A stretch of DNA of 64,000 nt from Antedon mediterranea (lineage: Eukaryota; Echinodermata; Crinoidea; Comatulida; Antedonidae), in NCBI RefSeq assembly GCF_964355755.1, contig NC_092678.1:9646922-9710921 (forward strand). Direction: 5' to 3'. Shown piece by piece: positions 25,200 through 34,000 of this stretch (within the stretch, counting starts at the first letter, position 1; every line of letters starts with the position of its first letter). The position numbers were made by a program, and so were the translations under genes. The notes beneath the pieces were generated by a model. That model saw only the letters and a list, made by a program, of their open reading frames with translations, did no database searches and was not told where the DNA came from.

Positions 25200-25207
25200 T
25201 ATATAAA
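25200..25207 (+). promoter_or_regulatory. LTR TATA box
   Basis: TATATAAA followed by GGGATG, 200 bp into the LTR, is the best TATA match there. It would place the start of the retroelement RNA around 25230. The same box is at 30729-30736 in the 3' LTR. Confidence 0.6.
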
Positions 25208-25335
25208 GGGATGTAAACTATTGTAAGGTTGTTGGATTAGAGGTTGGATTAGAGGTTGGATGTTATATTGTAAAGTCATTGTGAAGCTGTTGTTTAAAGT
25301 GCTTACTGGATTGTTAAAAGTTGAAGTTGATTGAA

Positions 25336-25341
25336 ATTAAA
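25336..25341 (+). promoter_or_regulatory. Possible LTR poly(A) signal ATTAAA
   Basis: ATTAAA about 130 bp after the TATA box, followed by a T-rich stretch. It would act in the 3' LTR copy (30865-30870). No AATAAA was seen between the LTR TATA box and the LTR end. Confidence 0.4.
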
Positions 25342-25460
25342 GCTTTGTTTTTGAGTTATTTTACAACTTTGTGGATTTTGTGTGTATACTTTTATGTCAC
25401 AAGGGAGTTCCTAAAGTATTTTCAACCGCTCGGAAACATACGTGAGAGGAGTTCGTGACA

Positions 25461-25793
25461 TAATTTGGTGGCAGCGGTTATTTCGATCTACTGTTCGACT
25501 TAACTGTGTATTTATCTACTGTTGGGATATTTTGTGGTAGCAGTTTGATCTACTGTATTTTGCCATAGATTGGTGGCTGTTTTAGGATCAACTGTACTTT
25601 ATTGATATTTTGAGGAAGCGGTACTTACGATACTGTGATATTTTACGGAAGCCGTGGTGCTACGTTTTGTTTAATCGTAAGTACACAAACATTGTTTAAA
25701 GAACAGTAGATTATTTTATTTGGAACAGTAGACTTGTGAACGTCTCGGTAACTACGATTAACTAGTAACAAGACCCTCATCCAGATTTAAAAT
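25461..25793 (+). other. Retrotransposon leader (5' untranslated region)
   Basis: 333 bp between the LTR and the gag start, with no ATG on the sense strand before 25794. TCTACTG occurs three times (25487, 25515, 25549) and its complement CAGTAGA twice (25704, 25726), so stems up to 10 bp could form (TCTACTGTTC at 25487-25496 with GAACAGTAGA at 25701-25710). A packaging or dimerisation structure is possible but unproven. Confidence 0.6.
25466..25480 (+). promoter_or_regulatory. Candidate primer-binding site
   Basis: TGGTGGCAGCGGTTA starts 5 nt after the LTR end. The leading TGG complements the CCA end of a tRNA, as in most tRNA-primed LTR elements. I could not match it confidently to a specific tRNA. 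Confidence 0.6.
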
Positions 25794-28700
25794 ATGGCTG
25801 ATAAACAATCAACAACAAGATCCGGTAGAGAATACAGCGGCGGCGATGAATCTGATTCTGAGGTAGAATCGGTTCAGTCAATACAACCTGAACAACAGGC
25901 AGAAGAGTCTGGACCAACCAGTGGACATAACCCTACAGGGGCTGACTCATCTTCAAAAGATGTTTTGTTGTTGATGCAGCAGCAAATGCAGCAGCAAATG
26001 CAGCAGCAAATGCAGCAGCAAATGCAACAACAGAATCTTATGATGCAGCAGATGATGGAACAACAAGAACGTTTACGCAAAGAAGATATGGAAAGACAAG
26101 AACGTTTACGTAGGGAAGATATGGAGAAACAGCAAGCATTAGTAATGGCGTTAATGGACAAGCAAAAGGACAGTGAGGAGAAACGATTAAAAGACATAAT
26201 GAGATTGAAGGAAGTTCAGATTGCAAAACTTTCTGATAGTGATGATATTGAAAATTATCTCACTACGTTTGAACGTATTGCTAACACCTATGAGTGGCGA
26301 AAAGAACACTGGGTAGTAAAACTAATACCTCATTTGACAGGCAAAGCAAGAGCAGCCTATGCATCACTACCAGTGACAGAAAGTAACCAGTACGACATAG
26401 TGAAGAAAGCAATATTACAAAGGTATGACATAACTGAAGAGACATATAGGCAAAGGTTTAGGTCAATTAAAAAGAAAAGTGAAGAAAGTTATAGAGAAAT
26501 GTATGTTAGGTTAAAAGATTTATTTACTAAGTGGGCTAGGCCTGCTGAAAAAAGCAAAGATGATTTAGCTGAAATTGTTATTTTAGAGCAATTAATAGAT
26601 ATTATGCCCACAGGGGTACAAATTTGGGTTAAAGAACATAAACCAGATTCTGGATTAAATGCTGCAGAATTAGCAGATAATTATTTTCAAGCTAGAAAAG
26701 GTATCGATTTTGAGAAAAAGTTTCAAAATAGAAAACACGAAAATAGAAACAACCAGGAGAAAACAGTGAAAGGCACTCCTGAAGTTGACAGTAAGGGTAA
26801 TAATAATCCCCCTGATAACTTTCATAAATCACATTCTGACGCTAGACAACCTCTCGTTTGTAGACGGTGCAAAAAAGTAGGCCACATAGAACGATTTTGT
26901 CGAAGTAAGGATGGCTTTTTGTCGACAAAGACAGATACTGTTTCAAAACCATGTACACCTTACGTTTGTAGAGGCCTAGTTGAAGGATGTGATTGTGAAA
27001 TTTTGATAGACTCTGGATGTGATATGACACTTGTTCATTCTGATTTAGTAGCGGCTAAGAAAATTAATCGCGCGGAGCAAGCTAAAATTACATGCAGGTG
27101 CGTCCATGACCATGTCCAAGCCTATCCTACTGCATTCGTCAATATTAAGGTTAATAACGAAGACCATAATTTGTTGGTTGGCGTTTGCAGCGATTTACCA
27201 AGAGATGTAATTCTTGGTAGGGACTTTCCTAAATTTGGAGACTTATTAGGGAAGGGGGATAAGAATCATGATAGGCATAGTTTTGTTGCCACTAGAGATC
27301 ATGCTAGAAAAGAGAAACTAAGAGAGGAAAACGAATTAAATTCGGAAAAAGCTTCTGGGGTTATTTCACATCAGTTAGATGATGTGGTTAATTTTCAAGA
27401 AGAATTTGGACATTTAGATGGCCAACTACTCAGTAACAACCCTCCCAAGGAAAAAGTTCATAAAACCAGAAGTGAGAAACGAAAAGTTAGGAAAGAGTTT
27501 GCAAAAACAAAGGAAGTTCAATCTAGCCAAGATAGTGAATTAGACATTTTAGATATTGGCAGAGATAAAATTAAGGATTATCAGGTTAAGGATAGAACTT
27601 TAATTTCACTTCGAGAACAGATGTTAGTACAGAAAGATGATGACACTATAAAGATAGTCTATAAGGATGGAATTTTATTTAGGCTGGTTTTCACTAAACA
27701 CCAGACAGAACCAATAGAGCAATTAGTGGTTCCATACCCTTGCCGTAATAGTGTATTGAAAGTCTCACATGATATTCCTTTGGCAGGTCATTTAGGTAGG
27801 AAAAAGACATTAGATAGGATAAAGCAGAGATTCTTTTGGCCTGGTATTAGAAAGGATGTGACCGAATATTGCAACACTTGTGAAAATTGCCAGAAAACTT
27901 CAAAGTATAAAACTAAATTGAAGGCCCCGATGATTCCTATGCCAATAATCAGTGAACCATTCCGCCGAATCACTATGGACATTGTTGGTCCACTAGCACG
28001 GAGTAAGACAGGAAATAAATATGTCTTGGTTATATGTGATTATGCAACTCGATATCCGGAGGCTATCCCACTGAGAAGTATTGAAGCTCCAAAGATAGCG
28101 GATGAGTTGATTAAATTATTTTCCAGGGTAGGGGTACCAACAGAAATTTTAACCGATCAAGGTTCTAACTTTACCTCTAAGTTGTTGAGTCAAATTTATA
28201 AGTTACTTTCAATTAAGGGCTTGACTACTTCTCCCTACCATCCACAAACCGATGGATTAGTGGAAAGATTTAATGGCACCCTTAAGGCTATGATTAGAAA
28301 ATTTGTTCAGGATGATCCCCGAGAATGGGATAAATTGCTTCCGTACCTATTATTTGCTTATAGGGAGGTACCGCAGGAGTCAACTGGGTTCTCTCCATTT
28401 GAATTATTGTATGGTTGGAAGGTACGAGGTCCACTTGATATAATGAAAGAAATGTGGACAGGCACGGTGACAGGTCCTCAAAGTGTGGTTTCCAACGTTG
28501 TTAAAATGAGAGATAGGTTAACTTCAATGAAAGATCTAGTCCAGGAAAACATTGAACTATCCCAAACAAGGCAAAAACAAAAATATGATCAGAAATCTGT
28601 TTGTAGAGAATTTAGTCCAGGTGATGAAGTCCTATTACTCTTACCATCTAGTAACGATGCATTAGAGGCAAAATGGCAAGGTCCTTACAAGGTTTTAAGG

Positions 28701-30302
28701 AAACTAGGTCCAGTAAACTATGAGGTGGAAACTAATGATAAACGGAAAAAGTCAAAAGTCTACCACATAAATCTTTTAAAACAATTTCATCGTAGAACTA
28801 TTGAGGTTATGCTGGCTATAAATGATGTAACTGGACAAGACGAGGGTCAGGATAAGGACATTTCTTGGTCAAATATTTCTAGTTCCAATTTAACCTTAGA
28901 TTCTGGTGAAGGATTAGATGAATCTCAGCTTTCAGATTTAGCGGAGGTGTTTTCTGAATTTGACTCAGTGTTACAGGACAAGCCAGGGAAAACTACTGTA
29001 ATAAAGCATGATATTGAAATGAACCTAGGGGTACACCCAGTTAGATTAAGAGCTTATCCAATTCCTCAGGCTAAGTTAGGCAAAGTAAAAGAAGAGATAG
29101 AATCTATGTTGGAACTTGGGGTAATAGAAGAGTCTCACAGTCCCTGGTCCTCTCCTTATATCATGGTACCAAAGCCGGACGGTACAGCTCGCTTTTGCGT
29201 AAATTACAAAAAAGTGAATAGCTTGAGCAAGTTTGATGCATATCCAATGCCTCGAATAGATGAAATAATAGGCAGGGTTGGTCCTGCTAAATTTATAACA
29301 AAGTTAGATTTATGTAAAGGTTACTGGCAGGTTCCGTTAACTGAACGGTCAAAACCATATACTGCTTTTTCAACACCAATGGGTTTGTACCAATTTAAGT
29401 ATTTACCATTTGGCTTGCATGGGGCTCCTGCAACGTTTCAAAGAATGATGGATCAACTGTTGCGCAAGAAAGAATCTTATGCAGCAGCTTATATGGATGA
29501 TCTGGTAATATTTAGTCCAGACTGGGAAAGTCATATCCATCATCTTAGGGACATTTTTCGGACCCTCAAGCAAGCTAATCTGACAGTCAAACCTGCAAAA
29601 TGTAGTTTCGCACATAGTAAAGTGCATTATTTAGGGTATGTAGTTGGAGAGGGAATGATACGTCCTCAAAAGACTAAGGTAGAAGCGGTAGTACAATGGG
29701 AAAAACCTAAAACTAAGAAGGATGTTAAATCTTTTCTTGGCCTGACAGGATACTACCGAAAGTTTATTCCTAATTATGCTGACATTGCAGCACCTCTAAC
29801 TGATCTGACGGGGAAAAAACATCCAGATAAAATCAAATGGACGCCTGAGTGCGAAGATGCACTTGTAAAGTTAAAACAGGCGTTATGTTCAGACCCTGTG
29901 TTACGAAACCCAGATTTTAATGCAGAGTTTATACTGCAAACAGATGCTTCAGATCGAGGGTTAGGTGCAGTACTTAGTCAACTAGGTCCTGATGGTACTG
30001 ACCATCCAGTATTGTATCTTAGTCGTAAGATGTTCCCAAGAGAACAGAATTATGCAACTATAAAGAAAGAGTGTTTAGCTATAAAATGGGCTGTCGAAAG
30101 TCTGCGATATTATCTACTAGGCAGAAAATTTAAGATAGTTACTGACCATCAACCACTCAAATGGTTGGTTGAAATGAAAGAGACAAACAAAAGACTAACT
30201 AGATGGAGTCTTGATTTACAACCTTATTGCTTTACTGTTGTACATAGAAGGGGTATTTCTAATGGTAATGCTGACGGATTGTCACGAAAACCATTAACTT
30301 AA
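25794..30302 (+). CDS. gag-pol: Gag-Pol polyprotein of Gmr1-like retrotransposon
   Basis: 1502 residues in one frame. The first ATG after the LTR has A at -3 and G at +4. Residues 61-80 are five MQQQ units and 85-145 are charged and probably coiled. 155-305 is a capsid-type region whose second half resembles SCAN. The zinc knuckle is C356-C359-H364-C369. Protease: D406-S-G and ILGRD at 473-477. Integrase: H659/H666/C696/C699, then D729, D788, E824 (DX58DX35E), with a GPY/F-like module at 961-967. Reverse transcriptase: about 1085-1260 with D1172 and YMDD at 1233-1236. RNase H: D1384, E1426, D1451, D1494. Integrase lies before RT, the reverse of most Ty3/gypsy. There is no stop or frameshift between gag and pol, so Gag:Pol balance must be set after translation or otherwise. 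No chromodomain or env. Antisense ORFs inside it are shadows. Confidence 0.96.
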   Translation: MADKQSTTRSGREYSGGDESDSEVESVQSIQPEQQAEESGPTSGHNPTGADSSSKDVLLLMQQQMQQQMQQQMQQQMQQQNLMMQQMMEQQERLRKEDMERQERLRREDMEKQQALVMALMDKQKDSEEKRLKDIMRLKEVQIAKLSDSDDIENYLTTFERIANTYEWRKEHWVVKLIPHLTGKARAAYASLPVTESNQYDIVKKAILQRYDITEETYRQRFRSIKKKSEESYREMYVRLKDLFTKWARPAEKSKDDLAEIVILEQLIDIMPTGVQIWVKEHKPDSGLNAAELADNYFQARKGIDFEKKFQNRKHENRNNQEKTVKGTPEVDSKGNNNPPDNFHKSHSDARQPLVCRRCKKVGHIERFCRSKDGFLSTKTDTVSKPCTPYVCRGLVEGCDCEILIDSGCDMTLVHSDLVAAKKINRAEQAKITCRCVHDHVQAYPTAFVNIKVNNEDHNLLVGVCSDLPRDVILGRDFPKFGDLLGKGDKNHDRHSFVATRDHARKEKLREENELNSEKASGVISHQLDDVVNFQEEFGHLDGQLLSNNPPKEKVHKTRSEKRKVRKEFAKTKEVQSSQDSELDILDIGRDKIKDYQVKDRTLISLREQMLVQKDDDTIKIVYKDGILFRLVFTKHQTEPIEQLVVPYPCRNSVLKVSHDIPLAGHLGRKKTLDRIKQRFFWPGIRKDVTEYCNTCENCQKTSKYKTKLKAPMIPMPIISEPFRRITMDIVGPLARSKTGNKYVLVICDYATRYPEAIPLRSIEAPKIADELIKLFSRVGVPTEILTDQGSNFTSKLLSQIYKLLSIKGLTTSPYHPQTDGLVERFNGTLKAMIRKFVQDDPREWDKLLPYLLFAYREVPQESTGFSPFELLYGWKVRGPLDIMKEMWTGTVTGPQSVVSNVVKMRDRLTSMKDLVQENIELSQTRQKQKYDQKSVCREFSPGDEVLLLLPSSNDALEAKWQGPYKVLRKLGPVNYEVETNDKRKKSKVYHINLLKQFHRRTIEVMLAINDVTGQDEGQDKDISWSNISSSNLTLDSGEGLDESQLSDLAEVFSEFDSVLQDKPGKTTVIKHDIEMNLGVHPVRLRAYPIPQAKLGKVKEEIESMLELGVIEESHSPWSSPYIMVPKPDGTARFCVNYKKVNSLSKFDAYPMPRIDEIIGRVGPAKFITKLDLCKGYWQVPLTERSKPYTAFSTPMGLYQFKYLPFGLHGAPATFQRMMDQLLRKKESYAAAYMDDLVIFSPDWESHIHHLRDIFRTLKQANLTVKPAKCSFAHSKVHYLGYVVGEGMIRPQKTKVEAVVQWEKPKTKKDVKSFLGLTGYYRKFIPNYADIAAPLTDLTGKKHPDKIKWTPECEDALVKLKQALCSDPVLRNPDFNAEFILQTDASDRGLGAVLSQLGPDGTDHPVLYLSRKMFPREQNYATIKKECLAIKWAVESLRYYLLGRKFKIVTDHQPLKWLVEMKETNKRLTRWSLDLQPYCFTVVHRRGISNGNADGLSRKPLT
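25974..26033 (+). repeat. 12-bp tandem repeat coding MQQQ x5
   Basis: Units of ATGCAGCAGCAA at 25974, 25986, 25998 and 26010, with a diverged fifth at 26022. All stay in frame. They lengthen the glutamine-rich N-terminus of Gag and are probably slippage-prone. A second in-frame duplication (33 bp, QERLRKEDMER/QERLRREDMEK) follows at 26064-26129. Confidence 0.9.
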
Positions 30303-30484
30303 AGCAAGGGTTACTTTACAAATAGACAAAATAGGTTTTAATGTTTATAAGTTACTTGTTTCTTACATTTTGTTTGTAATGAGAATTTGGTTTTCACGTA
30401 ATGTAGTTTGAATTTATATTCATATATTAAACAGGGTTTCTAGGTCGAAAATGATATATTTGCCACGTCCGTGTATACTTGCCC

Positions 30485-30511
30485 CTCAAAACTCCAAGAA
30501 AGAGTTTTGAG
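30485..30511 (+). other. Perfect 10-bp hairpin before the polypurine tract
   Basis: CTCAAAACTC (30485-30494) pairs perfectly with GAGTTTTGAG (30502-30511) around a 7-nt loop CAAGAAA. It ends 3 nt before the polypurine tract. It may help define the tract or the RNA 3' end. Confidence 0.7.
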
Positions 30512-30514
30512 CTC

Positions 30515-30529
30515 AGAAAGAGGGGGGAG
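30515..30529 (+). promoter_or_regulatory. Polypurine tract
   Basis: AGAAAGAGGGGGGAG, all purines, directly against the 3' LTR. Standard position for the plus-strand primer in reverse transcription. Confidence 0.92.
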
Positions 30530-30989
30530 TGTAATAAATTACCATTCCCTAACATATAGAGTAACATAGTATTTACATGAACATTCTAGAATAAGATGTT
30601 TTGATTTAAGAAACCATGTATAATTAATAAGAACAATCAAGAACATTCCAGAAGTGCTATTAATAGAAACTGTAATCATGTAATAATGAGAAGTATAAAG
30701 AATGATCTAGAAGGATAGGAGCATCTTGTATATAAAGGGATGTAAACTATTGTAAGGTTGTTGGATTAGAGGTTGGATTAGAGGTTGGATGTTATATTGT
30801 AAAGTCATTGTGAAGCTGTTGTTTAAAGTGCTTACTGGATTGTTAAAAGTTGAAGTTGATTGAAATTAAAGCTTTGTTTTTGAGTTATTTTACAACTTTG
30901 TGGATTTTGTGTGTATACTTTTATGTCACAAGGGAGTTCCTAAAGTATTTTCAACCGCTCGGAAACATACGTGAGAGGAGTTCGTGACA
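30530..30989 (+). repeat. 3' LTR (460 bp)
   Basis: Same length and, as read, the same sequence as the 5' LTR. Ends GTTCGTGACA, followed by AACATCATTTT, where the satellite resumes. TATA box copy at 30729-30736. Confidence 0.97.
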
Positions 30990-30993
30990 AACA
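30990..30993 (+). repeat. Target-site duplication AACA (right)
   Basis: Partner of 24997-25000. Satellite sequence TCATTTTACATTGATGG continues directly after it in register. Confidence 0.9.
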
Positions 30994-31064
30994 TCATTTT
31001 ACATTGATGGATCATGCATTTCATATAAATAGACTGTTATCAGCTCTTCAGTCATCTACTGGTT

Positions 31065-34000
31065 TGTGGCGTAACCGGTAGTGCTCAGGTTTGAGTTCTC
31101 GCAGTAGTGGGTTCGAACCTCTACGAATTTTTTTTTTTCTTTTTTTTTTAATTGAAAATAAATATTTTTTTTGAAAGTGAGATATTTTGAGCGTGTTAGA
31201 GTGCTTTCAGTAGTGGGTTCGAACCTCTAGGGATTTTTTTTTTTTTTGAAATTGAAAATAAATATTGTTTTTGAAAGTGAGATATTTTGAGGGCTGTAAA
31301 TGTCAGGCCTAAACAAGTGGACCTTTTTTAAAATCAGAAACAAAGTTGCATGGCATTATTTTTCATTGGTTGATCATCCATTTCATATATATAGACTATT
31401 ATCAGCTCTTCAGTCATATACTGGTTTGCGGCGTAACGGGTAATGCTCAGTTTTGAGTGATTTCAATAGTGGGTTTGAACTTCTAGGGATATTTGTTTTC
31501 TTTTTTTTTATTTGAAAATAAATATTGTTTTTGAAAGTGAGATATTTTGAGGGTTGTAAATGTCAGGCCTAAACAAGTGAACCTTTTTTAAAATTAGAAA
31601 CAAAGTTGCATGGCATTATTTTTCATGGATTGATCATTAATTTCATATAAATAGACTATTATCAGCTCTTCAGTTATCTACTGGTTTGTGGCGTAACGGG
31701 TAATACCCAGGTTTGAGTGCTCTCAGTAGCGGGTTCCAACCTCTAGGGATATTGCTTTTTTTTTCTTATTGAAAATAAATATTTTTTTTGAAAATGAGAT
31801 ATTTTTTAGGGTTGTAAATGTCAGGCTTAAAAAATGGATCTTTTTTCAAATCAGAAACAAAGTTGCATGGCATTATTTTTCATTGATTGATAATTCATTT
31901 CATATAAATAGACTATTACCAGCTCTTCAGTAATCTACTGGTTTGTGGCGTAACGAGTAATGCTCAGGTTTGAGTGCTCTGAGTAGTGGGTCGAATCTCT
32001 AGGGATACTTTTTTTCTTTTTTTTTTAAATTGAAAATAAATATGGTTTTTGAAAGTGAGATATTTTGAGGGTTGTAAATGTCAGGCCTAAACAAGTGGAC
32101 CTTTTTTTAAATCAGAATCAAAGTTGCATGGCATTATTTTTCATTGATTGATAATTTGTTTCATATAAATAGACTATTATCAGCTCTTCAGTCATCTACT
32201 GGTTTGAGGCGTAACGGGTAATGCTCATGTTTGAGTGCTCTCAGTAGTGGGTTCGAACATATACGGGTATTTTTTTTCTTTTTTTTTAATTGAAAATAAA
32301 TATTGTTTTTGAAAGTGAGATATTTTGAGGGTTGCAACTGTCAGGCCTAAACAAGTGAACCTTTTTTAAAATCAGAAACAAAGTTGCATGGTATTATTTT
32401 TCATTGATTGATCATCTATTTCATATAAATAGACTATTATCAGCTCTTCAGTCATATACTGGTTTGCGGCGTAACGGGTAATGCTCAGGTTTGAGTGATT
32501 TCAATAGTGGGTTCGAACTTCTAGGGATATTTTTTTTTCTTTTTTTTTTTATTTGAAAATAAATATTGTTTTTGAAAGTGAGATATTTTGAGGGTTTTAA
32601 ATGTCAAGCCTAACCAAGTGGACCTTTTTTTAAAATCAGAAACAAAGTTACATAACATCATTTTACATTGATGGATCATTCATTTCATATAAATAGACTG
32701 TTATCAGCTCTTCAGTCATCTACTGGTTTGTAGCGTAACCGGTAGTGCTCAGGTTTGAGTTCTCGCAGTAGTGGGTTCGAAACTCTACGAATATTTTTTT
32801 TCTTTTTTTTTTAATTGAAAATAAATATTTTTTTTGAAAGTGAGATATTTTGAGGGTTGTAAATGTCAGGCCTAAACAAGTGGACCTTTTTTAAAATCAG
32901 AAACAAAGTTGCATGGCATTATTTTTCATTGATTGATCATTCATTTCATATAAATAGACTATTATCAGCTCCGCAGTCATCTACTGGTTTGTGGCGTAAC
33001 GGATAATGCTCAGGTTTGAGTGCTTTCAGTAGTGGGTTCGAACCTCTAGGGATTTTTTTTTTTTTAAATTGAAAATAAATATTGTTTTTGAAAGTGAGAT
33101 ATTTTGAGGGTTGTAAATGTCAGGCCTAAACAAGTGGACCTTTTTTAAAATCAGAAACAAAGTTGCATGGCATTATTTTTCATTGGTTGATCATCCATTT
33201 CATATAAATAGACTATTATCAGCTCTTCAGTTATATACTGGTTTGCGGCGTAACGGGTAATGCTCAGTTTTGAGTGATTTCAATAGTGGGTTCAAACTTC
33301 TAGGGATATTTTTTTTTTTTTTTTTTATTTGAAAATAAATATTGTTTTTGAAAGTGAGATATTTTGAGGGTTGTAAATGTCAGGCCTAAACAAGTGAACA
33401 TTTTTTTCAATCAGAAACAAAGTTGCATGTCATTATTTTTCATTGATTGATCATTCATTTCATATATATAGACTATTATCAGCTCCTCAGTTACCTACTG
33501 GTTTTTGGCGTAACGTGTAATGCTCAGGTTTGAGTGCTCCCAGTAGTGGGTTCGAACCTATACGGGTATTTTTTTTTCTTTTTTTTTTAATTGAAAATAA
33601 ATATTAAAAGTGAGATATTTTGAGGGTTGCAACTGTCAGGCCTAAACAAGTGAACCTTTTTTTAAATCAGAAACAAAGTTACATGGAATTATTTTTCATT
33701 GATTGATCATCCATTTCATATAAATAGACTATTATCAGCTCTTCAGTCATAAAATGGTTTGCGGCGAACGGGTAATGCTCAGGTTTGAGTGATTTCAATA
33801 GTGGGTTCGAACTTCTAGGGATATTTTTTTTCTTTTTTTTTTTATTTGCAAATAAATATTGTTTTTGAAGGTGAGATATTTTGAGGGTTGTAAATGTCAG
33901 GCCTAAACAAGTGAACATTTTTTTAAATCAGAAACAAAGTTGCATGGCATTATTTTTCATTCATTTATTATTCATTTCATATAAATAGAGTATTATCAGC

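Larger units (their letters stand above)
25001..25460 (+). repeat. 5' LTR (460 bp)
   Basis: Begins TGTAATAAATTACC and ends GTTCGTGACA, with terminal TGT...ACA. By base-by-base reading it is identical to the 3' LTR. It contains TATATAAA at 25200-25207, three imperfect copies of GGTTGGATTAGA near 25230-25262, and an ATTAAA at 25336-25341 that could serve as a poly(A) signal. Confidence 0.97.
30303..30529 (+). other. Retrotransposon 3' untranslated region
   Basis: 227 bp between the pol stop and the 3' LTR. AT-rich, with no ORF of note. It holds the hairpin at 30485-30511 and the polypurine tract next to the LTR. Confidence 0.8.
25001..30989 (+). mobile_element. Gmr1-like Ty3/gypsy LTR retrotransposon, apparently intact
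   Basis: 5989 bp: 5' LTR 25001-25460, leader with PBS candidate, one gag-pol ORF 25794-30302, hairpin, polypurine tract 30515-30529, 3' LTR 30530-30989. It is flanked by the 4-bp duplication AACA. Gag has a SCAN-like region and a zinc knuckle. In Pol the order is protease, integrase, reverse transcriptase, RNase H, the Ty1/copia-like order that marks the Gmr1 group within Ty3/gypsy. No env-like ORF. The LTRs look identical and every catalytic residue is in place, so the copy is recent and could be autonomous. It lies in the same orientation as the satellite's tRNA-like units. Confidence 0.95.

Noticed and set aside
28626-28793. Chromodomain after integrase
   Set aside because: The region shows a GPY/F-like module, followed by an acidic linker into RT. 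No chromodomain pattern of aromatic residues is seen.
25874-29627. Antisense ORFs inside gag-pol (25874-26197, 26038-26226, 26842-27030, 27788-27982, 29403-29627)
   Set aside because: Shadows of the sense gag-pol frame. Composition follows the opposite strand, for example CCIC repeats opposite the MQQQ repeats.
30303-30529. Envelope gene after pol
   Set aside because: Only 227 bp between the pol stop and the 3' LTR, with no ORF of note.
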